DNA of 53,476 nucleotides from JAUWKC01 sp035529895 (GTDB lineage Bacteria; Planctomycetota; Phycisphaerae; Sedimentisphaerales; Anaerobacaceae): assembly GCA_035529895.1 (NCBI GenBank), contig DATKVV010000028.1, positions 1 to 53,476 of the forward strand, given 5' to 3'. How positions within the stretch are numbered: position 1 is the first letter of the stretch; each line of letters starts with the position of its first letter. The notes under the pieces are model-generated. The model searched no databases, was not told where the DNA came from, and saw only the letters and a list, made by a program, of their open reading frames with translations. Position numbers and translations under genes: made by a program. Below are positions 16,997-25,021 of the stretch, one piece after another.

Positions 16997-17848
16997 CTAA
17001 GACGCTTGGTAGCGACCGGCCTGACTTTCGTATTGCTCGAGGAAAGCGAGCCATTTTGTCCAGGCCTTTTTATAAGTTTCGCCGGAGACAAGGAAGCCGT
17101 CATTGTGACTGCCGAAAATCTCGACAAATTCTTTCGGCTCGTTTGCCTTTTCATAGAGTTCAAGGGCGAACTCGAATGGTACGATTTCATCGCTTCGGCT
17201 GTGAATTATCATTACCGGACAACGAACGTCCTTGATATAGTCGATTGTCCTGTAACTGAAGGCTGCAAACCATCGCACAGGCATATAGGGATAGAACTTT
17301 TCGCCGATGTCGACATAAGAGGTGAAGGTGCTTTCGATAACCAATGCTTTTATCTCAAACCTGCTTGCCAGTTGTGCGGCGATACTTCCGCCTAAAGACC
17401 TGCCGAAGGCAACGATATTGTTTGGTGATATTTTTTTGTTATCGGTCAGCCATTCGTATGCGGCGGCAGCGTCCAGATATGTTCCCTGCTCGCTTGTTTT
17501 GCCCTCGCTGCTGCCGTAGCCGCGATAGTCGAAAATAAAGCAATTCAAGCCGAGATTGTAGAAGAGGTTTATGCTGTCCAGGCGGTGCATCATGTTGCCT
17601 CCGTTGCCGTGACAGAACAGAAGCGTAAATTTGGCGTTCTGTGCGGGAACATACCAGCCGGTCAGGCGGAGGCCGTCGGAACTGCTGAACACGACCTTTT
17701 CGAAGTCAAGTCCCAATTCGCCCGGCGTATAAGGGACTTCCCGGACCGGGTGATAGAGGAACTTCGGCTGCATGAAGTAAAGTATGATCCCGAGGCCCCA
17801 ATAGGCGATAAGCAGCACGACGGCGACAGATATAAGCATTGAACCCAT
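16997..17848 (-). CDS. Membrane-anchored alpha/beta hydrolase (ABHD13/17-like)
   Basis: 283 residues. One N-terminal hydrophobic span (residues 4-27) anchors the protein. The hydrolase triad is readable: Ser in GRSLGGS near 150, Asp in SRSDEIVP near 220 and His in GSHNDGF near 250. Oxyanion-region HGNGGNM is near 80 and 'DYRGYGSSEGKTSE' near 107. This matches serine hydrolases of the ABHD13/ABHD17 or 'BEM46' type, which act on acyl esters or thioesters. Substrate unknown. A second start (MLISV) lies three codons downstream. Confidence 0.88.
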   Translation of the reverse strand: MGSMLISVAVVLLIAYWGLGIILYFMQPKFLYHPVREVPYTPGELGLDFEKVVFSSSDGLRLTGWYVPAQNAKFTLLFCHGNGGNMMHRLDSINLFYNLGLNCFIFDYRGYGSSEGKTSEQGTYLDAAAAYEWLTDNKKISPNNIVAFGRSLGGSIAAQLASRFEIKALVIESTFTSYVDIGEKFYPYMPVRWFAAFSYRTIDYIKDVRCPVMIIHSRSDEIVPFEFALELYEKANEPKEFVEIFGSHNDGFLVSGETYKKAWTKWLAFLEQYESQAGRYQAS

Positions 17849-18035
17849 ACTGTTATGTTCTCATCATCATTAGCGCATCGTATGTGTTGCTCGATTCACG
17901 CCCGCCAAAAAGTGGCTGGCGGCTATTTTAATTTGCTCGAAAGACAAAAGCAAGTTAGAATTGTAGCAGGATTGCAAAGTGACATGAAATTAGAAAGCAG
18001 CAATTCACGGTTACAGGATTTCGCCAACAGCGAGT

Positions 18036-18956
18036 ATGATGTCATTATCGGATTGGCCTTTGACAATTGACGCCGAACTCGAAGCCGAAAAGATCGAGAG
18101 ACACATCCGAGAACTGCTGGATGTCAATTCGGCGGAAGGGGTATGTATAGGTCTGAGCGGGGGTATAGATTCGGCGCTTGTGGCCACATTGGCGGTACGC
18201 GCTATCGGCCGGGAGCGGGTTTGCGGATACTACCTCTTTGACAGGGACAGCTCAAAAGAATCCCGCGCGAAAGCGAATCTGATGGCTGACTGGCTGGGGG
18301 TCGAGTTGAAACAGCATGATATTACACCTGAGATGCGAAAGATGGGGATTTACTCGCCGCTGGTTATGAAACTGACCGGGGTGTGTGCGTTCGTGAATCG
18401 GCGTCTCAACAGCAGGTTGAATAATTTGTTATATAGTGAGTCTTTTTTTATGTCCACGCTGCGCCGGGGCGGTTTCAATGGGAGTAAAATAAGGAGGTTT
18501 CTGTACAATTGTACGGTCGGCTCCGTGGAGGCGGCGTTCAACGCGCGTCATATATATCGACGTCGGTTTCTGGAGCAGGAGGCGAAAGCGAAGAACCGGC
18601 TGGTTCTGGGGGCTGCAAACAAGTCCGAATCGATGGTGGGCTGGTTCGTCAAAGGCGGGATAGATGATATGCCGTTTTCGCCGATTATAGGATTGTATAA
18701 AACGCAGGTGCGACAGCTTGCGGAATATCTTAATCTGCCCGACGAGATACGGAATCAGGTTCCGTCGCCGGACATGATGAAGGGGCTTACGGACGAATCC
18801 GCCATGGGGATTACTTATGACAGGCTGGATATCATACTGGACTGTATAGACCGCGGCATGTCGGACGAGGAAATTGCGGCAAGGGGCGTCAGGGAGAAGG
18901 ATGTCAGGCTGGTGCGCACCATGAACAGCCTGTCGCAATGGAAAAGAGAGCCTTGA
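18036..18956 (+). CDS. nadE: NAD(+) synthase, ammonia-dependent type
   Basis: 306 residues. Converts nicotinate adenine dinucleotide and ammonia to NAD+ using ATP. The ATP-pyrophosphatase loop is LSGGIDSALVATLA near residue 39; 'NKSESMVGWFVKGGIDDMPF' near 195 and 'LYKTQVRQLAEYLNLP' near 220 are NadE signatures, followed by 'IRNQVPSPDM'. There is no nitrilase domain, so ammonia rather than glutamine is the expected nitrogen donor. An insertion-like region at residues 110-170 is Arg-rich and less typical. ispG follows 40 bases downstream. Confidence 0.88.
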   Translation: MMSLSDWPLTIDAELEAEKIERHIRELLDVNSAEGVCIGLSGGIDSALVATLAVRAIGRERVCGYYLFDRDSSKESRAKANLMADWLGVELKQHDITPEMRKMGIYSPLVMKLTGVCAFVNRRLNSRLNNLLYSESFFMSTLRRGGFNGSKIRRFLYNCTVGSVEAAFNARHIYRRRFLEQEAKAKNRLVLGAANKSESMVGWFVKGGIDDMPFSPIIGLYKTQVRQLAEYLNLPDEIRNQVPSPDMMKGLTDESAMGITYDRLDIILDCIDRGMSDEEIAARGVREKDVRLVRTMNSLSQWKREP

Positions 18957-18996
18957 AATCCCGATTTATCCGCATCGCAAAGTTTTTGGCTTCGAT

Positions 18997-20055
18997 ATGG
19001 TCAACAGAAGAAAGACGATAACCGTCAAGGTCGGCAGCGTGCGAATCGGCTCGGCGTACCCGGTTGTCGTGCAGTCTATGACAAAGGCGCCGACGGTTGA
19101 CGTCGACAGTTGCGTCGGACAGATAAATCAGCTTATTCAGGCGGGCTGTCAGTTGGTCAGAGTAGCGGTGGCGACGCGGGCGGATACGGCGGCTTTTGCG
19201 AAGATTGTGGCAAAGGTATCGGCGCCGTTGATTGCGGACGTTCACTTCAGCCCGGACAGGGCCATCGAAGCGATAGAAGCGGGGGCTGCGAAAATACGGC
19301 TGAATCCCGGCAACATAAAAAAGCGCACAGATATTCTGCGAATAATAGATGCGGCCAAGATGCACAAGACGGCCGTACGCATCGGCGTCAACGAGGCGAG
19401 CATTCGCGACCTGAGAAAGCAGGACATCCCAATCCGAGAGCGAACCAGTCTGATGTTCAAGGAAATGAAAAAATATGTGCGACTGTTTGAGAATCGCGGT
19501 TTTAATCAAATAGTCCTCAGCGCCAAGAGCAGCGACGCGTGGAGGACCATCGAAGTCAACCGTCGTATCGCCGAGGTCTTCAACTATCCGCTTCACCTTG
19601 GTCTGACACATGCGGGGCTGCCGGAGGACGCTCAGGTGCCGTCGGGAGTTGCGCTGGGGACGCTGCTGGCGGAGGGTATTGGCGACACCATAAGGGTAAG
19701 CACGGCGGGCGACCCCGTGACCGAGGCCGAGATTGCCAGGCGGATTTTGCTGGCGTTGGGTCTGTGCAAACGATTTAGGCCGGAGCTGGTAGTTTGTCCG
19801 ACCTGCGCCCGGGCTCAAATCGATGTTGTCAAGCTGGCTCGTCAGGTTGAAAAGGCACTGGCCGGTATTGAGAAGCCTTTGCGGGTTGCGGTGATGGGCT
19901 GTATAGTCAACGGGCCGGGCGAGGCGGCCGATGCCGACCTTGCGGTTTGTGCCGCGAAGAATAAGGGTTTCATTTACCGCAAGGGCCGAAAGATTTCAGC
20001 GGTGCCCGAAAGCAAAATCATCCCGGCTCTGCTCAAGGAGCTGAAGAATTTATAA
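18997..20055 (+). CDS. ispG: 4-hydroxy-3-methylbut-2-enyl diphosphate synthase
   Basis: 352 residues. Penultimate step of the MEP isoprenoid pathway, a [4Fe-4S] enzyme. Start 'RRKTITVKVGSVRIGS', then QSMTKAPT, 'PLIADVHFSPDRAIEAIEAG' near 75, 'KIRLNPGNIKKR' near 97 and 'LGLTHAGLPEDAQVPSGVAL' near 205. The cluster ligands are in CPTCAR near 267 and MGCIVNGPGEA near 303. Length is normal for the bacterial short form. It sits between nadE and a membrane protein gene in the same direction. No clear Shine-Dalgarno precedes the chosen ATG. Confidence 0.95.
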   Translation: MVNRRKTITVKVGSVRIGSAYPVVVQSMTKAPTVDVDSCVGQINQLIQAGCQLVRVAVATRADTAAFAKIVAKVSAPLIADVHFSPDRAIEAIEAGAAKIRLNPGNIKKRTDILRIIDAAKMHKTAVRIGVNEASIRDLRKQDIPIRERTSLMFKEMKKYVRLFENRGFNQIVLSAKSSDAWRTIEVNRRIAEVFNYPLHLGLTHAGLPEDAQVPSGVALGTLLAEGIGDTIRVSTAGDPVTEAEIARRILLALGLCKRFRPELVVCPTCARAQIDVVKLARQVEKALAGIEKPLRVAVMGCIVNGPGEAADADLAVCAAKNKGFIYRKGRKISAVPESKIIPALLKELKNL

Positions 20056-20059
20056 AGTC

Positions 20060-20752
20060 GTGTGTGCGCAGGAAAAAATAGCGGATATATCCTCAGAGTC
20101 GCGGGGGACCATACTGAGGCGTTTCTCTGTAGTTGTGGTCTTCAGCATTGCTTTTGCATATATAGAAGCGGCGGTGGTTGTTTATCTGCGGACAATTTTT
20201 CATCCCGATGGCTTCGGTTTTCCCCTGACGGATTTTGGCATAAGTCCGCTCTGGCAGCGCCTTTTAGTTACGGAAATCGGGCGGGAAGCCGCCACTTTGG
20301 TCTTGATTTTGACCGGCGCGTGGCTGTCCGGGCGGAATCTGCGGCATCGATTTGCGTTTTTCTTAACTATCTTCGGCGTGTGGGATATCTTCTACTATAT
20401 TTGGCTGAAGGTTCTTATCGACTGGCCGGCTTCAATTATGGATTGGGACATATTGTTTTTAATACCGGCGAGCTGGGCGGGCCCTGTTATCGCACCGGTC
20501 CTTGTCTCCGGCACATTGATTGTGTTTGCTTTGGTAATGTTGTTGCGATGCTGCTCGGGCAGACCTGTAAGAGCAGCGTTCATTGACTGGTGCGGTTTCG
20601 TTTTGGCTGCTCTTGTGGTGGTTGTCTCATTCTGGGTTGCGGGCCGGCATGTCAGAAGACCCGACTTTCAGTCCCAATTTTATTGGCCTTTGTTCGGATT
20701 AGGGTACGTACTCGGCCTCGTTTTGTTTTTGAAGTGCCTTTTGAGGTCGTAG
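20060..20752 (+). CDS. Multi-span membrane protein of unknown function
   Basis: 230 residues from a GTG at 20060, four bases after ispG. Five or six hydrophobic spans (about 24-45, 72-93, 101-122, 137-165, 176-195, 207-226). Between spans lie short polar loops such as RTIFHPDGFGFPL. I do not recognise the family. Close spacing suggests cotranscription with ispG. Confidence 0.6.
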   Translation: MCAQEKIADISSESRGTILRRFSVVVVFSIAFAYIEAAVVVYLRTIFHPDGFGFPLTDFGISPLWQRLLVTEIGREAATLVLILTGAWLSGRNLRHRFAFFLTIFGVWDIFYYIWLKVLIDWPASIMDWDILFLIPASWAGPVIAPVLVSGTLIVFALVMLLRCCSGRPVRAAFIDWCGFVLAALVVVVSFWVAGRHVRRPDFQSQFYWPLFGLGYVLGLVLFLKCLLRS

Positions 20753-20868
20753 GCCGTCTGAGAGAACGGTGTATATCGCCACGTCCATTTTGCAGTTTAT
20801 CGCAAGATGTCAGTGCGCTGCCGCATCGAGAAGGACGTCATTGCTTTCTGTCTTTGTGGTTTTGGCTT

Positions 20869-21975
20869 TTATTGTTTCGCCGGGGTCCGCTCGGCTCGAT
20901 TCCTGTACGGTTGTCTTCGGCCGGCTCCGTTGGAGTCCTGTGCGAACGATTCGAACCTGCCGAAAATCATTTTTCCGGCAGAGGTCTGAAGCGAGCTGGT
21001 TACGCTGATGACCAGGTCCCGCCCGATTTTGTCTCGGGCATTTTCGACCACTATCATGGTGCCGTCGTCGAGGTAGCCAATACCCTGCTCGGCCTCTTCG
21101 CCGGGCTTGATTACCCTTACTTCCATGGTCTCGCCGGGCAAAGCAACCACCTTGAGGGCGTTGGCCAGGTCGTTAATGTTGACCACGTCCACCTCGCGGA
21201 CCTGTGCAACTTTGGTGAGGTTATAGTCGGTGGTGGCGAGTCGTCCGTTGCAGTTCTTCGTGAAGACCATCAGTTTCTGGTCCACGCCTTTGACGTCCTC
21301 GATGTCGAGGACGGGTGTGTCATCAATCTCTATGTCGATAACGGAACTGGTCTGCATCTTGTTGAGTATATCAAGTCCTCGTCTGCCGCGGTTGCGCTTG
21401 AGCTTGTCGGTCGAGTCGGCTATCAATTGTAACTCATTGAGGACGAATCGCGGGACGATCAGCGGGGCATCGAAGAGTTTGCTCTGGCATAAGTCCGCGA
21501 TGCGCCCGTCGATAATGGCGGAGGTGTCCAGAATGAGGGGGCGGGCGCCTTTGGTCTGTTTGGCGAATTCCACGTAAGGCACGACGAACCGGACATCGTC
21601 CTTGGTTCTCATCACGATGCTGATGGTAAGATAGCATATGCATATAGCGATCATCCACTTGACGGCGGCTCGGGCCTCGGCAATTATCTGTATTTTGTAG
21701 GAATCCGCGACCAGGTCCACGACCGGCGCCAGCGCGCCGCTGATGAGCATTCCGACGAGCAGGCCGAAGAACACGCCCGCCAGGGCGCCCAGCTTTTTCT
21801 TGGGCGTCAGAACGTCCAGCAGAAAAACGAACACGCCCATTCCCAAGCCGCTAAAGACTATTGCCCAAAAGCTGGGAGAATTTGCTTCTTTGGAGACGTT
21901 CTGGCTGCTGGCGGTGAACAGAAGAACTCCGAGAAGGACGATAATAAAGATGGTTCTAAAAATCCAAATTAACAT
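20869..21975 (-). CDS. PIN/TRAM domain membrane protein (YacL-like)
   Basis: 368 residues, with GGGAGG before the ATG. Four hydrophobic spans fill residues 1-130. The PIN domain starts at 'LILDTSAIIDGRIADL' near 147 with the acidic residues of the nuclease centre, continues with 'VPRFVLNELQLIAD' and ends in 'RLATTDYNLTKVAQ'. A TRAM-like RNA-binding segment follows ('ALPGETMEVRVIKPGEEAEQ', 'GIGYLDDGTMIVVENAR'). This is the layout of Bacillus YacL and relatives, presumed membrane-bound RNases. The C-terminal tail is basic. Confidence 0.92.
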   Translation of the reverse strand: MLIWIFRTIFIIVLLGVLLFTASSQNVSKEANSPSFWAIVFSGLGMGVFVFLLDVLTPKKKLGALAGVFFGLLVGMLISGALAPVVDLVADSYKIQIIAEARAAVKWMIAICICYLTISIVMRTKDDVRFVVPYVEFAKQTKGARPLILDTSAIIDGRIADLCQSKLFDAPLIVPRFVLNELQLIADSTDKLKRNRGRRGLDILNKMQTSSVIDIEIDDTPVLDIEDVKGVDQKLMVFTKNCNGRLATTDYNLTKVAQVREVDVVNINDLANALKVVALPGETMEVRVIKPGEEAEQGIGYLDDGTMIVVENARDKIGRDLVISVTSSLQTSAGKMIFGRFESFAQDSNGAGRRQPYRNRAERTPAKQ

Positions 21976-22468
21976 AGCCTTGAACCTCCCAATAAATATG
22001 ATACGTATATTCGTTTATGACCCCTGAGATTATACCTGCTGTCCAGACTTTTCTCAATGATTACTCGGCATTATAACAGGCGGTAATAAAAATATTTATG
22101 GCTGAAATCTCTGTCAGAAGGAGGATTCGTCATTCACAGCCGAGGTTTGGGCGGATTTACGTTTGGAGCGTGTTATTTCGCCCGTCATTTGCTATTTGCA
22201 TGGTTCTGGCGACATGGTTTGTTTATGCGAAATACATCACTGACCGTGCCGGAAGCGGCCAGAAGGCTCTAAAAAAGTGTTGAGGCAAGCTCTTAGCTGT
22301 TTATAATTTGGAATTGACCGAGTGAATGAGGTCAACGACGCCGCGGGTACTTTGACTGATGGACACCTGAGCTGCAGGGCGGGGTTTTCCCAGGCGATTG
22401 AGCTTTTTGCTGCTTGTGCTGCGCAGCTTGACGCTATTTGTGAATCCTGGTCTAAAGAGAGGGCGACA
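21976..22468 (+). other. Intergenic region upstream of the rubrerythrin-like gene
   Basis: About 490 bases. A 61-residue frame at 22098-22283 contains one hydrophobic stretch (SFAICMVLATWFVYA) but lacks a ribosome binding site; I cannot support it as a gene. The frame of the next gene is open back to 22322 but conserved sequence begins only after 22469. Confidence 0.4.
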
Positions 22469-22924
22469 ATGGCGAAAGTGGGTCCCGATGAGGAGATTCT
22501 GGATTTTGCGATTGCCAGAGAGGTGGAGGCCTATCACTTTTATATGGCCTTGGCCGGGCGAGTGGCCGGTCCGGAGATGCGCAGGATTTTCGAAGATTTG
22601 GCCAAAGAGGAGCTTGAGCACAAGGCCAGGCTGGAACTGGAAGTCATCAAGACAGGCAGGGTGGTGCCGGAAACGGCAAGAGTCACTATCCCTGAGCATG
22701 ATTATGTTATATCGGATGTTGACCGGCCGTTGGATATGGATTACAAGGACATGCTTCTTCTGGGAATGGAGAAGGAAGAGGCGTCGTTCAGGACCTATGT
22801 CAATTTGGTCCCGAATGTTCAGGATGAGCAGTCGCGTGAAGTGCTTCTGGCGCTGGCACAGGAGGAAGTCAGGCATAAGATGCGGTTCGAAACCGAGTAT
22901 GATTCGTTGCTGAAGCAGAGCTGA
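22469..22924 (+). CDS. Rubrerythrin-like ferritin-family protein
   Basis: 151 residues from the ATG at 22469 (AGAGAGGG upstream). Two four-helix-bundle half-sites are seen: 'AIAREVEAYHFYMALA' then 'LAKEELEHKARLELEV', and 'GMEKEEASFRTYVNL' then 'LAQEEVRHKMRFETEY'. These supply the Glu and ExxH ligands of a di-iron centre. The C-terminal rubredoxin domain of classical rubrerythrin is absent. Role: peroxide reduction or iron handling, consistent with an anaerobe. An upstream in-frame start would add 49 residues without family features. Confidence 0.85.
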   Translation: MAKVGPDEEILDFAIAREVEAYHFYMALAGRVAGPEMRRIFEDLAKEELEHKARLELEVIKTGRVVPETARVTIPEHDYVISDVDRPLDMDYKDMLLLGMEKEEASFRTYVNLVPNVQDEQSREVLLALAQEEVRHKMRFETEYDSLLKQS

Positions 22925-23098
22925 GACGGGCCCAATGGTGGAGGAAGTATGTTGGCAGCTTTGAGGGCGGGGAGCATAAAACCGATATGGGGGCGCTGAA
23001 AAGTTATTGGTGAGCGGGGCACAATCCAGACCGTATGGGGGATTTGCTGAAGGCATCAGGAGTCAACTGCCCGATGAGAAAAACAGGTTCTCTTCTAA

Positions 23099-23308
23099 TT
23101 GCGTAAGCGGGACTATTTGTTTTATATAAGACTAATCCTTGGGGTTTTTGCTTTCAGCCCGATGGAAGTTAGGGGTGGGGCATGATTTTGGGCTAAGAGG
23201 CAGACAAAGACGGGCGTTGGGTATTATGTTGGTTTTTTTTGTATGGCATTTTTTTCATCACCCTCCTCCTCCGAAGCCAGATTTCAATTCATTGGAATCT
23301 GGCTTTTT
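23099..23308 (+). ncRNA. Possible orphan leader or small RNA ending in a terminator
   Basis: Promoter-like TTGCGT at 23099-23104, 18-base spacer, TATATA at 23123-23128. An intrinsic terminator ends the unit at 23308. Inside, from an ATG at 23226, codons read Met-Leu-Val-Phe-Phe-Val-Trp-His-Phe-Phe-His-His-Pro4, like the control codons of an amino acid attenuator peptide. However, the frame runs on through the terminator to a stop at 23357, and no biosynthetic gene follows. It may be an orphaned attenuator or an unrelated sRNA. Confidence 0.3.
23275..23308 (+). terminator. Rho-independent terminator
   Basis: Perfect 9-bp stem AGCCAGATT (23275-23283) with AATCTGGCT (23296-23304), 12-base loop, followed by TTTTT. 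Confidence 0.8.
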
Positions 23309-23817
23309 GCATCTGGTGTGGCAGCGGGCGACGATGTGTAAGATAATCGTGCTGTAGAGGTTTTGGAATTATGCCATGAGAGTGTCAGCTTTGAAATCAA
23401 GCAAGGCATAAAAATTATATCCGGATTCGGTAATTAAACGCTGATGTTACGCCGCACCAGAGTAGGGGTTCGAATGGAGCCGGAGCTCGAAAGACAAATA
23501 GAAGAAATCAAGACTCGGACATGCTGCGGAGGGAACTTTCAATGCCGGAAATTCAAAGTTCAAAATGTCGGCGGAGCGGGGGTGCTCGGAAACGTTACGG
23601 CTCTTGAGTGTTTTCAAGAAAAGCCGTGGAGCTGCAAACATGTTTTTCGTTTTGGCAGCTCACTTTTTTGCAGATGCCCGCTCAGAGCTTGTATTGCCAA
23701 GAGCTTGAAAAAATAGCTGTCAACAGTCCAGGAACAGAAGCTGTTCAAGGTCGTTTGGCATCGCGCATTGTGTGCCCGAAGCGCGGTATGCGGCACGCCG
23801 GGGCGCCGGGGGCGTGT

Positions 23818-24294
23818 TCAGCGAGTTGTTTTTCTCAGCTTTCGGTGGGCGACATTGTATTTTCTTAGCCCCATATCGAATATTCTTTTCCTGACCGCGC
23901 CTGCGGACCGGCCGAGCTTGTCGGCTATCTGCTGCGCTGTTTTCTTTGGGTAGAGCTTTCTTATTTTCCTGAACTCACTATCAGACCAGTAATTGGGCTT
24001 GACTATTTTCTCAAGTCCCAATTCGATCGCTTTGCGCCTTATCGGCCCCGGGCCGCGGCCCAGACGTTTGCTTATTTGCAGCACACTCTTGGTCGGGAAC
24101 ATCTTCTTGATTACCTGGACCTCTCGGGCCGACCACTGGGGGCCTTTCCGAATTCTCTTAATTCCGTTTCGTACGGCTTTGTTTACGACCGAGTACCAGG
24201 TACGACCGAGGCGGCCGGTGATTTGTTTTTGAGCAGCAGTAGGATACAATTTTCTCAGAAGCTGCATGTGTTTCTCTGTCCATGGCTTTCGCAT
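23818..24294 (-). CDS. Protein of three tandem Myb/SANT-like HTH repeats
   Basis: 158 residues from the ATG at 24294, chosen because AGGGAG lies six to seven bases upstream; an ATG at 24315 is also in frame. Three repeats of about 50 residues each begin with a Trp in W-T/S-x-x-E/H: 'PWTEKHMQLLRKLYPTA', 'QWSAREVQVIKKMFPTK' and 'YWSDSEFRKIRKLYPKK'. Each continues with a helix-turn-helix such as 'AQQIADKLGRSAGAVRKRI'. The protein is very basic with no other domain, so it should bind DNA. It stands alone; targets unknown. Confidence 0.75.
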   Translation of the reverse strand: MRKPWTEKHMQLLRKLYPTAAQKQITGRLGRTWYSVVNKAVRNGIKRIRKGPQWSAREVQVIKKMFPTKSVLQISKRLGRGPGPIRRKAIELGLEKIVKPNYWSDSEFRKIRKLYPKKTAQQIADKLGRSAGAVRKRIFDMGLRKYNVAHRKLRKTTR

Positions 24295-24315
24295 TACGGA
24301 ACTCCCTAAAAACAT

Positions 24316-24582
24316 TTTTCATTGGACCGCAGAGACGCCTCTGAATGGGTCCGAACAAGTGCAATTTATACTTACGCAGCGGCTGTTCGTCAAGTGTGTC
24401 GGGGATTTTTTGTGCGGCGGGCGTTTGTGGGTAACGGTTTGGCCTGATAAGAGGTGTTGAGGGGCCGGTGATTCAACTGTGTTATTTTGCGACAGAGCAG
24501 GTGAGGGGCGGATTGGGTTTTTATGGGCGTTTTGGGCTGGCGGAAACGCGAAAAAAAATTTTTAGAAATTTTTATTTTCCCC
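24316..24582 (+). other. Intergenic region upstream of the BlaI/BlaR pair
   Basis: About 270 bases before the promoter at 24583. It contains a 'CCGCAGAGACGCCTCTG' phrase near 24330 and an A/T-rich tract at 24550-24580 just before the -35 box. No gene seen. Confidence 0.4.
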
Positions 24583-24610
24583 TTGACTTCTTCTACAAAT
24601 GTAGTAGAAT
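24583..24610 (+). promoter_or_regulatory. Promoter of the BlaI-type repressor operon
   Basis: TTGACT at 24583-24588, 16-base spacer, TAGAAT at 24605-24610, preceded by an A/T-rich tract. The spacer contains the first BlaI-type operator, so repressor binding would block polymerase directly. Confidence 0.7.
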
Positions 24611-24626
24611 TGTTCTACGATTGTAG
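24593..24626 (+). promoter_or_regulatory. Two BlaI/MecI-type operator dyads
   Basis: CTACAAATGTAG at 24593-24604 and CTACGATTGTAG at 24615-24626, two near-identical dyads with TACA/TGTA-type half-sites, 22 bases between starts (about two helical turns). They match the known BlaI/MecI operator style and sit in the promoter spacer and at the start of the leader. Confidence 0.8.
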
Positions 24627-24640
24627 AAGGAGATACTGAT

Positions 24641-25021
24641 ATGAGACTAACCGAAGCAGAATGGGTGATTATGAACGCGCTGTGGGAGGGGCATCCGGCG
24701 AGGGCCAGAGAAATTGCCGGCCGGCTGCCGGCCGATGTGAACTGGGCCTATACGACCATAAAGACGCTTCTTACCCGGCTGGTGGAAAAAAAGGCCGTAC
24801 AGGAGCGCAAGGAGGGCAACGCGAGTGTTTATGAGCCGCTTCTTTCAAGACGGAATGCTCAAAGAAGCGCGTTAAGGGCACTGGCGGAGCAGGCCTTCGA
24901 CGGGGCTTTCGGGCCGTTGATGCATTTTCTTCTGGAGCAGGAAAGGCTGACGGCCAAACAACGAAGGGAACTTATCAGAATTCTGGAGAATAATCGGAAG
25001 GCGAAAGGAGAGCGGAAATGA
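24641..25021 (+). CDS. BlaI/MecI-family transcriptional repressor
   Basis: 126 residues; AAGGAG at 24627-24632 sets the start. The winged helix spans residues 1-70: 'LTEAEWVIMNALWEGHPARA', 'NWAYTTIKTLLTRLVEKKAV'. The C-terminal dimerisation helices follow. It is expected to bind the two dyads in its own promoter and be cleaved or released on signalling from the M56 protein whose gene overlaps its stop codon (ATGA). Confidence 0.93.
   Translation: MRLTEAEWVIMNALWEGHPARAREIAGRLPADVNWAYTTIKTLLTRLVEKKAVQERKEGNASVYEPLLSRRNAQRSALRALAEQAFDGAFGPLMHFLLEQERLTAKQRRELIRILENNRKAKGERK

Larger units (their letters stand above)
22925..23817 (+). other. Gene-poor region with an isolated transcription-unit-like element
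   Basis: About 890 bases without a confident protein gene. The left half carries a promoter-like pair and an intrinsic terminator (listed separately). The right half (23310-23817) contains only short frames without ribosome binding sites. Confidence 0.45.

Noticed and set aside
16794..17000. 68-residue frame after the DUF6249-like genes
   Set aside because: No ribosome binding site, overlaps the hydrolase end, and no recognisable sequence, though 'IVEPIDLEAMWMQGRRDSLQ' looks protein-like.
20590..21432. 280-residue plus-strand frame over the PIN/TRAM gene
   Set aside because: Antisense to a clearly conserved PIN/TRAM protein; high coding bias explains the open frame.
22098..22283. 61-residue frame with one hydrophobic stretch
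   Set aside because: No ribosome binding site and no conserved feature; retained only as a remark in the intergenic entry.
23444..23716. 90-residue frame and a TTCGAAT tRNA-like T-loop near 23470
   Set aside because: No cloverleaf can be built around it and the frame has no ribosome binding site.
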